Origin: an uncultured Pelagibacteraceae bacterium
GTDB taxonomy: Bacteria; Pseudomonadota; Alphaproteobacteria; Pelagibacterales; Pelagibacteraceae
DNA: 64,000 nt
NCBI GenBank assembly: GCA_902578775.1
Contig: CACHEF010000002.1
Location: forward strand, 150,115 to 214,114
Direction of reading: 5' to 3'
Shown here: positions 34,701 through 43,011 of the stretch, in pieces
Numbering within the stretch: the first letter of the stretch is position 1
How the letters are laid out: each line of letters begins with the position of its first letter
Position numbers and translations under genes: made by a program
The notes under the pieces: generated by a model
The model's input: only the letters and a program-made list of their open reading frames with translations
The model's database searches: none
What the model was told of the DNA's origin: nothing

Positions 34701-35612
34701 ATGATCTCAAATAAAGAAATTATTTGTCCAGTTAATCTTTTAAATGTAGCTCATAAAAAAAAGAGTGTTAAGGCTGGAATAGTTAATGCTGGTAAGCCTT
34801 TACCAATGTTATCTGTTATAGACGCTGTAAATGAAAATTTAATTGAACCAATTTTTATTGGTGATGAAAAAGAAATATTAAGATGTGCAGAAAATTTAAA
34901 ATGGGATATTTCAAAATTTGAAATAATTCATGAACCAGTAGAAAACAAAACTGCTGCTATAGCTGCCAAATTAGCAAGTGAAAAAAAAATTAAAATTATA
35001 GTTAAAGGCCACATTCATACTGATGTTCTTATGAAAGAAGTATTAAAAAGAGAATATGATTTATTGGGAAAAACCCGATTAAGTCACATTTGGCATATGA
35101 CAGTTAATAAAGAAGATAAGCCACTGATTATAACCGATGGTGCTTTAAATGTTTTACCAAATGTAAAAACAAAAATGCATATCTTAAAAAATGTAATTAA
35201 TTTTTCGAACAGAATTGGTATAGAAAGACCAAAAATAGCAATTCTTTCAGCAACCGAAGAAGTATTAGATAGTATTCCAAGCTCCAAAGATGCTGAAGAA
35301 TTAACAAAGCTTGCTAAAAAAGAAAATTTAAATGCCGATGTATTTGGTCCTTTAGCTTTTGATAATAGTATTTCAAAAAAATCAGCTGCAATAAAAGGTA
35401 TTAAAAATGATGTTGCTGGAATGGCAGATGTTTTATTAGTGCCAAGTGTTGAAACAGGAAATGGTTTAGTAAAAATGTTAATATATTTCTCTGGAGCGTG
35501 TGCCGCGGGAGTTGTTGTTGGTGGAAAAGTTCCAGTTGTAATAACAAGTCGTTCAGATGAAGCTCAAGCAAGATTAGCTTCCATTGCAGCAGCTGTTGTT
35601 GCTTTAGATTGA
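34701..35612 (+). CDS. Phosphate acetyl/butyryltransferase
   Basis: A 303-residue member of the PTA/PTB family moving an acyl group between phosphate and CoA. IVNAGKPLPMLSVIDAVNE, VKGHIHTDVLMKEVLKRE, RLSHIWHM, ITDGALN and ADVLLVPSVETGNGLVKML are conserved segments. In organosulfonate pathways such an enzyme converts the acetyl phosphate released by Xsc to acetyl-CoA. No xsc gene lies in this window, so that role is suggested only by the adjacent HpsN-like and taurine genes. Confidence 0.88.
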   Translation: MISNKEIICPVNLLNVAHKKKSVKAGIVNAGKPLPMLSVIDAVNENLIEPIFIGDEKEILRCAENLKWDISKFEIIHEPVENKTAAIAAKLASEKKIKIIVKGHIHTDVLMKEVLKREYDLLGKTRLSHIWHMTVNKEDKPLIITDGALNVLPNVKTKMHILKNVINFSNRIGIERPKIAILSATEEVLDSIPSSKDAEELTKLAKKENLNADVFGPLAFDNSISKKSAAIKGIKNDVAGMADVLLVPSVETGNGLVKMLIYFSGACAAGVVVGGKVPVVITSRSDEAQARLASIAAAVVALD

Positions 35613-35703
35613 TTATGAATAAAATTTCATGATTTTTAAGTTCTTGATTGAAATAAAAGAACTTATACTTTAAAAACTCCCAGATAATTAAAGGAAACTA
35701 TCA

Positions 35704-36990
35704 ATGACAATAAAATATTTAAAAAAATCACCAAAAACTCCATCGACAGATGACTCTAAAACTACAGAAATAGTAAAAAAACTCCTAAAAGAAATTGAAA
35801 CTTCAAAAGAGGAGGCTTGCATTAGTTTAACTAAAAAGTTTGATAAATATGATGGTGAAATAGTTGTTTCAAAAGAAAGAATTGAAAAAATTAATAAAGA
35901 ATTAGATCAAAAAACAAAAGATGATATTCAATTTTCTTATGAACGTGTAAGAAAATTTGCAGAAGCACAATTAAAAAATTACGGTCAAGATTTTGAAGTT
36001 GAATTATCACCAGGATTATATGCGGGTCAAAAATTAATACCTATTAACACAGCTGGATGTTATATACCTGGAGGAAGATATGCACATATTGCATCAGCGG
36101 TTATGAGTGTAACAACAGCTAAAGTGGCTGGAGTTAAAAACATAATTGCTTGTAGCCCTCCTAAAGAAGGTGTGGGTGCTCATCCTGCAATTATTTATAC
36201 TGCGAATTTATGTGGTGCAGATGTAATATTAAATTTAGGAGGAGTTCCGGGTATTGCAGCTATGACAAATGGATTATTTAAAAATCCTCCTGCAGATATT
36301 CTTGTAGGACCAGGAAATCAGTTTGTAGCTGAAGCAAAAAGAATATTATTTGGAAAAGTTGGTATAGATCTATTTGCAGGACCAACAGAAATAGCAGTCA
36401 TTGCAGATGATAAAGCTGATGCTGAAATGGTTGCTGTAGATTTAGTAGGACAAGCTGAACATGGTTATAATTCTCCTGCTTGGTTATATACAACTAGTAA
36501 AAGGTTAGCTGAGGAGGTGATGAAAAAAGTTCCTGAACTAATTGCTGAATTACCTGAAGTACCTAGGACTAGTGCTGAAGCTGCTTGGAGAGATTATGGT
36601 GAAGTTATCCTATGTGATACCGATGAAGAAATAGCAAAAATAAGTGATGAATATGCACCTGAACATCTAGAGGTTCAAACACAAAACCTTGAATGGTTTC
36701 ATAAAAGATTAAAAAATTATGGTTCTTTATTTATAGGGGAAGAAACTACTGTTGCTTATGGTGACAAATGCTCAGGCACAAACCATATATTACCAACAAA
36801 AGGTGCAGGAAGATACACGGGTGGCTTGTTTGTAGGAAAATTTATTAAAACTTTAAGTTTCCAAAGAATGACAAAAGAGTCTACTAAGTCAGTTGGTGCT
36901 GCATGTGCAAGAATATCAAGATATGAGGGCATGGAAGCACATGCAAGAACAGGTGATGTTAGACTAAGAAAATATGGTTTTTCAAATTAA
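35704..36990 (+). CDS. HisD-family dehydrogenase, HpsN-like (sulfopropanediol-type) rather than classical HisD
   Basis: A 428-residue zinc-dependent dehydrogenase of the histidinol dehydrogenase family. Family features are NLGGVPGIAAM, DILVGPGNQFVAEAKR, IDLFAGPTEIAVIAD and DLVGQAEHG. The substrate region reads INTAGCYIPGGRYAHIASAVMS where classical HisD has LYVPGGTAPLPST, and the C-terminus YEGMEAHARTGDVRLRKYG also follows the 2,3-dihydroxypropanesulfonate dehydrogenase (HpsN) group. No histidine biosynthesis genes are adjacent, while the Ldh2-type and phosphate acyltransferase genes lie just upstream. Shine-Dalgarno aaagga at 35690-35695 precedes ATG 35704. It may oxidise a sulfonated or other diol to the acid; the substrate is inferred. 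Confidence 0.82.
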   Translation: MTIKYLKKSPKTPSTDDSKTTEIVKKLLKEIETSKEEACISLTKKFDKYDGEIVVSKERIEKINKELDQKTKDDIQFSYERVRKFAEAQLKNYGQDFEVELSPGLYAGQKLIPINTAGCYIPGGRYAHIASAVMSVTTAKVAGVKNIIACSPPKEGVGAHPAIIYTANLCGADVILNLGGVPGIAAMTNGLFKNPPADILVGPGNQFVAEAKRILFGKVGIDLFAGPTEIAVIADDKADAEMVAVDLVGQAEHGYNSPAWLYTTSKRLAEEVMKKVPELIAELPEVPRTSAEAAWRDYGEVILCDTDEEIAKISDEYAPEHLEVQTQNLEWFHKRLKNYGSLFIGEETTVAYGDKCSGTNHILPTKGAGRYTGGLFVGKFIKTLSFQRMTKESTKSVGAACARISRYEGMEAHARTGDVRLRKYGFSN

Positions 36991-37596
36991 AGAAGTTGTT
37001 TCCTTTATTATATAAATTGTGAGTAATAACATGAAAGCAATTATAAAATTATTTATGAATTTCCATATTTTTTCACTTCGAGCATATTTTGATAAATAAG
37101 TAGATAAATAGCCTAATAAAAAAAAGAAGATAAAAGATGCTATAGAAGCACCAATTCCAAAATATATTTTTTCATATAATAAAAAGTTTTTTGAAAAATT
37201 TCCTAAAAAAAAAACAGTATCAGAATATACATGAGCATTTAGATATGTAAAACCAAGTGTCTTCAAGACAATATTTATTTTGGATATATCTTTTGTTTGA
37301 GTATTAAAACTTATATTTTTTTTTATAGATTTAATTTTAGAAAAGATAAAATAAATTAAAAAAATTATTAATAATATATTTAGAATTAATTCTACAAGAA
37401 TATTAAAATATTGATGAAAAAAGTGGAATAAAAGAATGCCTGAAAATATTAGAATTAAGTCTGAACAGGAACAAATTAAACAGACTAAAAAAACATACTG
37501 TTTTTTAAGCCCTTGTTCTATTACAAAGATATTTTGAGCACCAATCGCTAGGATTAAACTAAGCCCGGTAACAAAACCTAGTACCAGGTATTCCAT
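36982..37596 (-). CDS. LysE/ArgO-family amino acid exporter
   Basis: A 204-residue protein with six hydrophobic helices. FVTGLSLILAIGAQNIFVIEQG is the LysE/ArgO signature in helix 1, and ICSCSDLILIFSGILLF follows. TYLNAHVYSDTVFFLG is the second conserved region, with the DTV motif. It would export basic amino acids or related compounds. The 3' end overlaps the HisD-family gene tail-to-tail by nine bases. Confidence 0.9.
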   Translation of the reverse strand: MEYLVLGFVTGLSLILAIGAQNIFVIEQGLKKQYVFLVCLICSCSDLILIFSGILLFHFFHQYFNILVELILNILLIIFLIYFIFSKIKSIKKNISFNTQTKDISKINIVLKTLGFTYLNAHVYSDTVFFLGNFSKNFLLYEKIYFGIGASIASFIFFFLLGYLSTYLSKYARSEKIWKFINNFIIAFMLLLTIYIIKETTSLI

Positions 37597-37607
37597 CTAA
37601 GCTAAAA

Positions 37608-38018
37608 TTATTCTGGATTAGCTGTTAAAGTTTTAATCTCTAGAATATTTTCGTTAGGGTCTTTTACAAAAAATGTTTCTTGCTCGTATTTAGTTCCTTT
37701 AAATCTTAGATAAGGTTCATCATAATACTTTGCACCTTTTTCTTTCAATCTATTTTTTAAAGTATCAAAATCTTTTCTTGATAAATGAACTCCAAAATGT
37801 GGAACAGAAACGTTACCCATATCTACATCGTGTCTTTCGTTATCTAGTTTATGCTCACTTGCATGGAGAGTTAATTCATTTCCCCAAAAGTCGACATCGG
37901 CCCACTCTTGTGCTGAATTATCAAGTCGGCACCCCAAAGTTTCACTATAAAACTTTTTTGCTGTTTCTAGATCTCCGCATGGGATTGCTAGATGAAAACA
38001 ATTAGTATTTTTGTACAT
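37608..38018 (-). CDS. VOC-family (glyoxalase/dioxygenase-like) protein
   Basis: A 136-residue protein made of two beta-alpha-beta-beta-beta units. FHLAIPCGDLETAKKFYSETLGC is the first module with a metal-ligand His, VPHFGVHLSRKDFDTLKNRL starts the second, and FFVKDPNENILEIK ends with the conserved Glu. Such proteins bind a metal and act on small organics or antibiotics; substrate unknown. It sits 11 bases upstream of the LysE-type exporter gene on the same strand. The strong ggagaa site at 38022-38027 (reverse strand) supports the start at 38018. Confidence 0.86.
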   Translation of the reverse strand: MYKNTNCFHLAIPCGDLETAKKFYSETLGCRLDNSAQEWADVDFWGNELTLHASEHKLDNERHDVDMGNVSVPHFGVHLSRKDFDTLKNRLKEKGAKYYDEPYLRFKGTKYEQETFFVKDPNENILEIKTLTANPE

Positions 38019-38090
38019 TATTTCTCCTTTAAATACTGTTTAGAAGCACTATATAGACATTAAATATTTTTATCAAGCTGACAAAATTTT

Positions 38091-38675
38091 ATGAATGATT
38101 TTTTACAATCTATAATAGACAGAGATCCTGCGGCAAAATCTAAGTTAAGTCTTATCTTAACTTACCCTGGGGTTAAGGCTGTTTTTTTTCATAAAATTGC
38201 AAATTTTTTTGCGATTGCAAAATTTGATTTAGTTGCAAGAATCATTTCTCAATTTTCAAGATTTTTAACAGGAATAGAAATTCATCCAAAGGCTAAAATT
38301 GGAAAAAATTTATTTATTGATCATGGAATGGGCGTGGTCATTGGAGAAACATCCGAAATTGGAGACAACGTTACAATCTATCATATGGTAACTTTAGGAG
38401 GTATCGCTCCAAGTATAAACTCTGATAGTCAAAGAGAAATTAAAAGACATCCAACATTAATGGATAATGTTGTTGTTGGCTCTGGTGCACAAATATTAGG
38501 TCCAGTTATAATTGGAAAGAATGCTAAAGTTGGAGCTAACGCAGTTATTACAAAGAACGTTCCTGATAATGCGGTAATGATTGGTATACCTGCAAGAAAT
38601 GTTGGTACAACTTCTGGTGAATTTAAACCCTATGCTGTAACAGAAGACTCAAAAGAAAATGATAATGAAAAATAA
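38091..38675 (+). CDS. cysE: Serine O-acetyltransferase
   Basis: A 194-residue hexapeptide-repeat acetyltransferase making O-acetylserine. [29 protein letters not shown] is split across the helical N-terminal part; the left-handed beta helix contains [24 protein letters not shown] and IYHMVTLGG, with the catalytic His region HGMG. It is the short alphaproteobacterial/EpsC-like form without the long N-terminal domain of E. coli CysE. It overlaps the start of the cysteine synthase gene, its functional partner. Confidence 0.92.
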   Translation: MNDFLQSIIDRDPAAKSKLSLILTYPGVKAVFFHKIANFFAIAKFDLVARIISQFSRFLTGIEIHPKAKIGKNLFIDHGMGVVIGETSEIGDNVTIYHMVTLGGIAPSINSDSQREIKRHPTLMDNVVVGSGAQILGPVIIGKNAKVGANAVITKNVPDNAVMIGIPARNVGTTSGEFKPYAVTEDSKENDNEK

Positions 38676-39666
38676 CCAAGAAGATTTTATTTCTGGAATT
38701 GGAAATACTCCTTTAATTAAATTAAGAGCAGCCTCAGAAATTACTGGATGTAATATTTATGGCAAAGCTGAATTTTTAAATCCTGGTGGCTCTGTTAAAG
38801 ATAGAGCTGCTTTAGCTCTTATTAAAGATGCTCAAGAAAAAAAATTGATCTCAAAAGGTGGTATTGTTGTTGAGGGCACAGCTGGAAACACTGGTATAGG
38901 CTTAGGACTATTAGGTAATTCTCTTGGTTATAAAACTATTATTGTAATGAACGACAATCAAACCCAAGAAAAAAAAGATACTTTAAGAAACTTAGGTGCT
39001 GAATTAAGATTAGTACCAGCCAAACCTTACAAAGATGATAATAATTTTGTTAAAGTTGCAGCTAGATTAGCTGATGAATTAAGACCCACAAATAATAATG
39101 GGGTAGTCTGGGCTAACCAATTTGATAACACTGCCAATGCCAAAGGTCATTATGATGGAACTGGGAAAGAAATTTGGGAACAAACTGAAGGTAAAGTAGA
39201 TGGCTTCGTTTGTTCTTCTGGAACTGGTGGAACGATTTCAGGTGTAAGTAATTTTTTAAAAGAAAAAAATAAAGATGTAAAAATTTATTTGTCAGATCCA
39301 AAAGGATCTTCTCTATATAACTATATTAAAAATGGAGAGTTAAAGTCTGATGGAAATTCTATAACTGAAGGAATTGGATCTAGTAGAGTTACCAAAAATT
39401 TTGAGAATGCAAAAATTGATGATGCGTATTCAATAGATGATAAAGAAGCTTTACCTATACTTTATGATTTAATTCAAAATGAGGGAATAAGTTTAGGAAC
39501 TAGTTGTGGAATTAATATTGCTGGAGCAATCAGATTAGGAAAAGAATTAGGGCCAGGAAAAACTATTGTAACTATCCTTTGTGATAGATCAGATAAATAC
39601 AACTCAAAGATGTTTAATAAATCATTTTTAAAAGAAAAAAACTTACCTATTCCTAGTTGGTTATAA
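38659..39666 (+). CDS. cysK: Cysteine synthase (O-acetylserine sulfhydrylase)
   Basis: A 335-residue PLP enzyme forming cysteine from O-acetylserine and sulfide. [10 protein letters not shown], the PLP lysine K47 in [22 protein letters not shown] for PLP phosphate, and [13 protein letters not shown] are present, and [12 protein letters not shown] closes the site. Two starts are possible, ATG 38659 or ATG 38665, both inside the 3' end of cysE. The C-terminus is slightly longer than CysK and recalls CysK-like proteins of marine alphaproteobacteria. Coupling to cysE makes the role secure. Confidence 0.92.
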   Translation: MIMKNNQEDFISGIGNTPLIKLRAASEITGCNIYGKAEFLNPGGSVKDRAALALIKDAQEKKLISKGGIVVEGTAGNTGIGLGLLGNSLGYKTIIVMNDNQTQEKKDTLRNLGAELRLVPAKPYKDDNNFVKVAARLADELRPTNNNGVVWANQFDNTANAKGHYDGTGKEIWEQTEGKVDGFVCSSGTGGTISGVSNFLKEKNKDVKIYLSDPKGSSLYNYIKNGELKSDGNSITEGIGSSRVTKNFENAKIDDAYSIDDKEALPILYDLIQNEGISLGTSCGINIAGAIRLGKELGPGKTIVTILCDRSDKYNSKMFNKSFLKEKNLPIPSWL

Positions 39667-39683
39667 TATCGCATAGCTGCTAT

Positions 39684-39704
39684 GTAACAAAACTGTTACT
39701 TTTT
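39684..39704 (+). terminator. Possible intrinsic terminator after cysK
   Basis: A 6-bp stem gtaaca/tgttac (39684-39689 with 39694-39699), loop aaac, then five T at 39700-39704, 18 bases after the cysK stop. The stem is short and A/T-rich, so it would be weak, but position and U-run fit an operon end. Confidence 0.55.
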
Positions 39705-39772
39705 AGACATATATTTAATTATCGTAAAAATAAATAAAGATTAATGGAGATCTTTATTTAAGTGGAGATGCA

Positions 39773-40165
39773 ATGCTAATAAAAAATATTTTAAAAATAT
39801 TTGCTACTTACTGTGTGGCGATACTAATATCTACTGCATCATTGGCTGGTATGAGTGACAACGATAAGTCCAAAGCTTGGGACTGTATTGGTATTTATAT
39901 GGCTAACTACTTTCTTCCATCTGGTGAGACTTTTGAATACGCTATGAAAGAAAAATCTATATCAACTGTAAAAGTTTTAAAATCCTACGCTCTTGAGATA
40001 GGCATTCCAGAAAAAGAGTGGGATGAAGGAGTTAATAAAGCGGTAGATAAACATTATGGGTCGAAATATGACAAAGCTAAAACTGACAAATGTCATTCTT
40101 ACGTTGAAGCCTTAGTACCTAACGGAGCTGAAAGAGTCAAAAAAGTAATTCAAACTTTATATTAG
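39773..40165 (+). CDS. Exported small protein of unknown function, first gene of small-protein operon
   Basis: A 130-residue protein with an N-terminal signal peptide (KIFATYCVAILISTASLAG, cleavage expected near residue 25). The mature part is mostly helical by composition and has just two cysteines (in AWDCIGIY and TDKCHSY), which could form a disulfide in the periplasm. No family recognised. Shine-Dalgarno ggaga at 39763-39767 precedes ATG 39773. It heads a tightly packed plus-strand run of small genes and is followed after 15 bases by another exported protein. Confidence 0.75.
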   Translation: MLIKNILKIFATYCVAILISTASLAGMSDNDKSKAWDCIGIYMANYFLPSGETFEYAMKEKSISTVKVLKSYALEIGIPEKEWDEGVNKAVDKHYGSKYDKAKTDKCHSYVEALVPNGAERVKKVIQTLY

Positions 40166-40180
40166 TAAAAAGGAGCAAAA

Positions 40181-40657
40181 ATGAAAAAAATAATAATAAC
40201 TTTTATATTTACAATTATTTCTACAGTAGCTTTTGCTAATTCAGGGAAATTTAATGCAAGTGGTATGGGATCTTGGGAAATGAATATCATGAACGCTGGT
40301 AATGGTAATATGGCAATTACATATGACGGAAATGCCGGTCTCGCTGATAAAGACCCTAATAGTATATTTGATAAATCTACTATGAATTGTGTTGGAGGAC
40401 TTACATTAGTGGGTGGTAAGTTTGAAGATGAAACAGGTATGTGTACTTTTTATTTAGCTGATGGTGAAAAAGTTTTTATAAATTACAAAGGTAAAGGAAC
40501 TGGAGGCCAAGGTGGATCTGGAACTTTTATAATTGTTGGGGGTACTGGAAAATATGAAAAAATTTCAGGAACTGGTTTTTCAAGCAGACAAAATCTTAAA
40601 GGAAAAAGTGGATTTGCTCATTCAATGAATCAAATGAGTGGCGAATATACATATTAA
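40181..40657 (+). CDS. Exported small protein, predicted beta-barrel (allene-oxide-cyclase/dirigent-like motif)
   Basis: A 158-residue protein with a signal peptide (MKKIIITFIFTIISTVAFANS). The mature part is glycine- and beta-rich. IIVGGTGKYEKISGTGFSS resembles the GGTGxFxxxxGxG hairpin of dirigent and allene-oxide-cyclase-like barrels, and two cysteines (MNCVGG and GMCTFY) may be disulfide-linked. A catalytic function cannot be assigned; it may bind a small hydrophobic molecule. Strong Shine-Dalgarno aaggag lies just upstream. Confidence 0.75.
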   Translation: MKKIIITFIFTIISTVAFANSGKFNASGMGSWEMNIMNAGNGNMAITYDGNAGLADKDPNSIFDKSTMNCVGGLTLVGGKFEDETGMCTFYLADGEKVFINYKGKGTGGQGGSGTFIIVGGTGKYEKISGTGFSSRQNLKGKSGFAHSMNQMSGEYTY

Positions 40658-40673
40658 ATAAAAAGGAGAAAAA

Positions 40674-40958
40674 ATGGAAAAAGAAATGTTAGTAGTGGCT
40701 AAATTAAAAGAAGGTATGTTAGAAAAGTTTATGGGATTTATGCAATCACCAGAGGGTTTGGCAGAAAGAGCTAAAGTTGCAGTAGTGGAAAAAACTATTG
40801 GAACCGTAGCCCCAGATAAAAAAACTGTAATGTTTAAGATATTTTGCATTGATGAACCTGCATTGCATAAGTTTATTGAAGGGACTGAGGTATCAAAACC
40901 TGTTATGGATGCTGTTATAGATAGCTATTCGATTTATGATTTAACAAAAGTAAAATAG
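40674..40958 (+). CDS. Small ferredoxin-fold-like protein (ABM-like), unknown function
   Basis: A 94-residue protein without signal peptide. The pattern of strand (MLVVAKLKEGM), helix (LEKFMGFMQSPEGLAERAKVA), two strands and a second helix (EPALHKFIEG) suggests a dimeric alpha/beta-barrel-like fold as in small monooxygenase-like or DUF1330 proteins. No catalytic residue stands out. The ribosome site aaaaggag lies just upstream of ATG 40674. It is part of the small-protein operon; identity is unknown. Confidence 0.7.
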   Translation: MEKEMLVVAKLKEGMLEKFMGFMQSPEGLAERAKVAVVEKTIGTVAPDKKTVMFKIFCIDEPALHKFIEGTEVSKPVMDAVIDSYSIYDLTKVK

Positions 40959-40965
40959 GAGAAAT

Positions 40966-41256
40966 ATGAAAAATTATATAGTAACACACACTTTTAAGTC
41001 AAAAGAGGCAAAAGCTAAAATGATTGAAGTTACTGGCTCAATGTCTATGGAAGATATGACTAAAGCAATGACAAGTGAAAATGCAAAGTGTCAAATGAGT
41101 TGGAATACACCAGGTGACAATTTAACAATGTATTGCTGGTGGAAAGGTACTGATCCAGATGCAATTAATAAGCAATTAGCGTCTATGAATGATTTCTATG
41201 AACCTCATAAATTTGTTGAGTGTACAGATGATGTCATAGATTTTAATGCTAAATAA
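40966..41256 (+). CDS. Small ferredoxin-fold-like protein, unknown function
   Basis: A 96-residue protein beginning KNYIVTHTFKSKEAKAKMIEV. The alternation of strands and two helices again suggests a small alpha/beta-barrel fold, here with Met-rich segments (MSMEDMTKAMTSENAKCQMSW) and three cysteines (CQM, YCWW, VECTD). The Trp pair in YCWWKGTD and the His in EPHKFVE might line a pocket. Starts seven bases after the preceding stop with aggag just ahead. No family recognised with confidence. Confidence 0.7.
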   Translation: MKNYIVTHTFKSKEAKAKMIEVTGSMSMEDMTKAMTSENAKCQMSWNTPGDNLTMYCWWKGTDPDAINKQLASMNDFYEPHKFVECTDDVIDFNAK

Positions 41257-41290
41257 AAGTATCTAAACTTTTACTAAATAAGGAGAAGCA

Positions 41291-41599
41291 ATGAAGGTAA
41301 TTTATACTAGAACAATGAGAGTTAAAGATGATGGCTTAGGTAAAGCTATGGAAATTGGAAAAGGTTTAGCAGCAGTTAGAAAAAAACATTATCCTAACCA
41401 TGATGTCTATTTTTCTTTTCAAATGGGTGGAGATCCAAGAACAATAAGAGAAACTTTAATTGGATCTATGTTTGAAGGTGATAATGATGCTGACGCTAAC
41501 ATGTCTGCAGATCCTGAATATGTAAAACTTTTAGAGCAATTGAAAGAGGTTGCAATAGAAGGCACTATTGAAGACGAGATTAGACCAATATTTAGCTAA
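41291..41599 (+). CDS. Small ferredoxin-fold-like protein, unknown function
   Basis: A 102-residue protein: strand VIYTRTMRVKD, helix GKAMEIGKGLAAVRKKHYP, strands DVYFSFQMGGD and TLIGSMFEGDND, helix PEYVKLLEQLKEV. The order matches dimeric alpha/beta-barrel (ABM/NIPSNAP-like) proteins. Shine-Dalgarno aaggag lies ahead of ATG 41291. It is the third such fold in a row; function unknown. Confidence 0.72.
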   Translation: MKVIYTRTMRVKDDGLGKAMEIGKGLAAVRKKHYPNHDVYFSFQMGGDPRTIRETLIGSMFEGDNDADANMSADPEYVKLLEQLKEVAIEGTIEDEIRPIFS

Positions 41600-41611
41600 A
41601 GGACTTAAATT

Positions 41612-42028
41612 ATGTTAGAAAAATTTAATGGAATAATTTACTTAGCAGTATTTTTAATTCATTTTATAGGGTTTGCTTATTATGGTTTTAGATGTGTTTT
41701 TCAAACGCAATCTTTTTTAAATCAATATGGAATGCATGATACCGGTGCTGGCATAGTCAGATTTTTTGGTTCTATATTCATAGGATCAACTGTAATGGCA
41801 ATTTATGTGGGATTTATTAGACCCAATGGTTTAGAAGCAACCTGGGCATTCTTTAATTTAATATTTTTACAAAACTTATCAGCATTTATAGTTGGTTTTT
41901 ATAGTACCAAGATAAATAAACTTGGACATACTGACAAAACTTCAGATGAAGCAATTTATGCACCTTTGTTTTTGACAATTTTAAGTGCTTTACTTTGTTA
42001 TGGTTTAGCAGATAAAATCTACATTTAA
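41612..42028 (+). CDS. Four-helix membrane protein of unknown function
   Basis: A 138-residue protein with four hydrophobic helices (about 6-26, 46-66, 74-97, 117-135). A conserved-looking loop GMHDTGAGIVRFFGSIFIGS follows helix 1. The layout recalls DUF4345-like small membrane proteins, but I cannot confirm this. Embedded in the small-protein operon between an ABM-like gene and the cupin gene. Confidence 0.72.
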   Translation: MLEKFNGIIYLAVFLIHFIGFAYYGFRCVFQTQSFLNQYGMHDTGAGIVRFFGSIFIGSTVMAIYVGFIRPNGLEATWAFFNLIFLQNLSAFIVGFYSTKINKLGHTDKTSDEAIYAPLFLTILSALLCYGLADKIYI

Positions 42029-42044
42029 CAACAAAGGAGGGTCA

Positions 42045-42395
42045 ATGGCCGGAGTAGAGGTAAAAACTTTCGATAAAGCAGATGAAGTTAATGATAACTT
42101 TAATAATGCAAAAATTGAAGCAGTTAAAGTTGGAAACCAGAGAATAATGAAACTTACTTTACAACCTGGATGGAAATGGTCAAAAGATATCAAGCCTACA
42201 GTTGGTGGCGATAGCTGCCAAGCAACACATTTAGGTGTAATTGTTTCAGGAGCTGTTTGCGCGAAACATAATGATGGTACAGAGATGACATACAAAGCTG
42301 GGGATGCTTATGCAATTCAGCCTGGACACGATGGTTGGGTAATTGGAAATGAACCAGCTGTTGTTTATGAATTTCATGGAATGTGGGGTGAATGA
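42045..42395 (+). CDS. Cupin-domain protein
   Basis: A 116-residue single-domain cupin. LQPGWKWSKDIKP, CQATHLGVIVSGAVCAKHNDGTEMTYKAGDAYAIQPG is split into the two cupin motifs, and HDGWVIGNEPAVVYEFHG ends the barrel. The usual metal-binding histidines are only partly recognisable (H66 region and a late HD), so it may not bind metal. It has the strongest ribosome site in the operon, aaaggagg. It follows the small membrane protein and precedes a DUF1330 protein. Confidence 0.82.
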   Translation: MAGVEVKTFDKADEVNDNFNNAKIEAVKVGNQRIMKLTLQPGWKWSKDIKPTVGGDSCQATHLGVIVSGAVCAKHNDGTEMTYKAGDAYAIQPGHDGWVIGNEPAVVYEFHGMWGE

Positions 42396-42401
42396 TCTTT
42401 A

Positions 42402-42689
42402 ATGCCAGGTTTTGTCATTTTTAATATAGAAATAAAAAAACCTGAAGAATATAAAGAATACGTTGAGAAGGTAACATCAATAGCTAAAAAATTTGGAGGT
42501 GAATATATTGTCAGAGGTGGTGAAACTAAAGTGATTGAAGGTACCTGGACATATCCCAGAACAATCATTATAAAATTTCCAAGTTACGAAAAAGCTTTAG
42601 AGTGGTATGATTCAGAGGAATATAAACCAATTAAACAAATCCGCTTAGACAATTCAGTCAGTAATGGAATAATTATTAAAGGAGTATAA
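42402..42689 (+). CDS. DUF1330 protein
   Basis: A 95-residue DUF1330 protein. MPGFVIFNIEIKKPEEYKEY, GGEYIVRGGETKVIEGTW, IIKFPSYEKALEWYDSEEYK match the family along the whole length. DUF1330 is a ferredoxin-like dimeric fold of uncertain activity. It follows the cupin gene by six bases and is followed by a SnoaL-like gene after one base. Confidence 0.9.
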   Translation: MPGFVIFNIEIKKPEEYKEYVEKVTSIAKKFGGEYIVRGGETKVIEGTWTYPRTIIIKFPSYEKALEWYDSEEYKPIKQIRLDNSVSNGIIIKGV

Positions 42690-42690
42690 A

Positions 42691-43011
42691 ATGTCGATGT
42701 TAGAGAAATATACAAAAGCAATTAATAATAGAGATGAGTCAACTATGAATGAACTTTTGCATGATGATTTTAAATTTACAATGCATAAATCAGGAAATAC
42801 TATAGGTAAGGCTGATGTTATAAAATGGGCAATGAGTGGTGATATTAATCAAGATAAAGCTAGAATAGTCTATGAAAATGATCAAGTTGGAGTTCATCAT
42901 TCAATAGTTACATTTAATGATGGAAATGTTGAAGCTGTAATGGCAGTTTATAAATATAAAGATGGAAAAATTGTTAGTTTGGAAACTGGCGCTACTCCAA
43001 TATCCAAATAA
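42691..43011 (+). CDS. SnoaL/NTF2-like protein
   Basis: A 106-residue protein with the cone-shaped NTF2 pattern: helix MLEKYTKAINNRDESTMNELL, HDDFKFTMHKSG, a helix around KADVIKWAM, then three long strands including VGVHHSIVTFNDGNVEAVMAVYKYKDGKI. The HDD and HH residues sit where catalytic or binding residues lie in SnoaL-like isomerases. The SD ggag at 42681-42684 lies within the end of DUF1330. Substrate unknown. Confidence 0.8.
   Translation: MSMLEKYTKAINNRDESTMNELLHDDFKFTMHKSGNTIGKADVIKWAMSGDINQDKARIVYENDQVGVHHSIVTFNDGNVEAVMAVYKYKDGKIVSLETGATPISK

Noticed and set aside
35613..35703. Riboswitch in the leader of the HisD-family gene
   Set aside because: One 9-bp stem (35637-35645 with 35657-35665) is present, but no known riboswitch core or U-run could be matched.
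35704..36990. Classical histidinol dehydrogenase
   Set aside because: The substrate loop and C-terminus differ from HisD and no histidine genes are adjacent; kept as HisD-family only.
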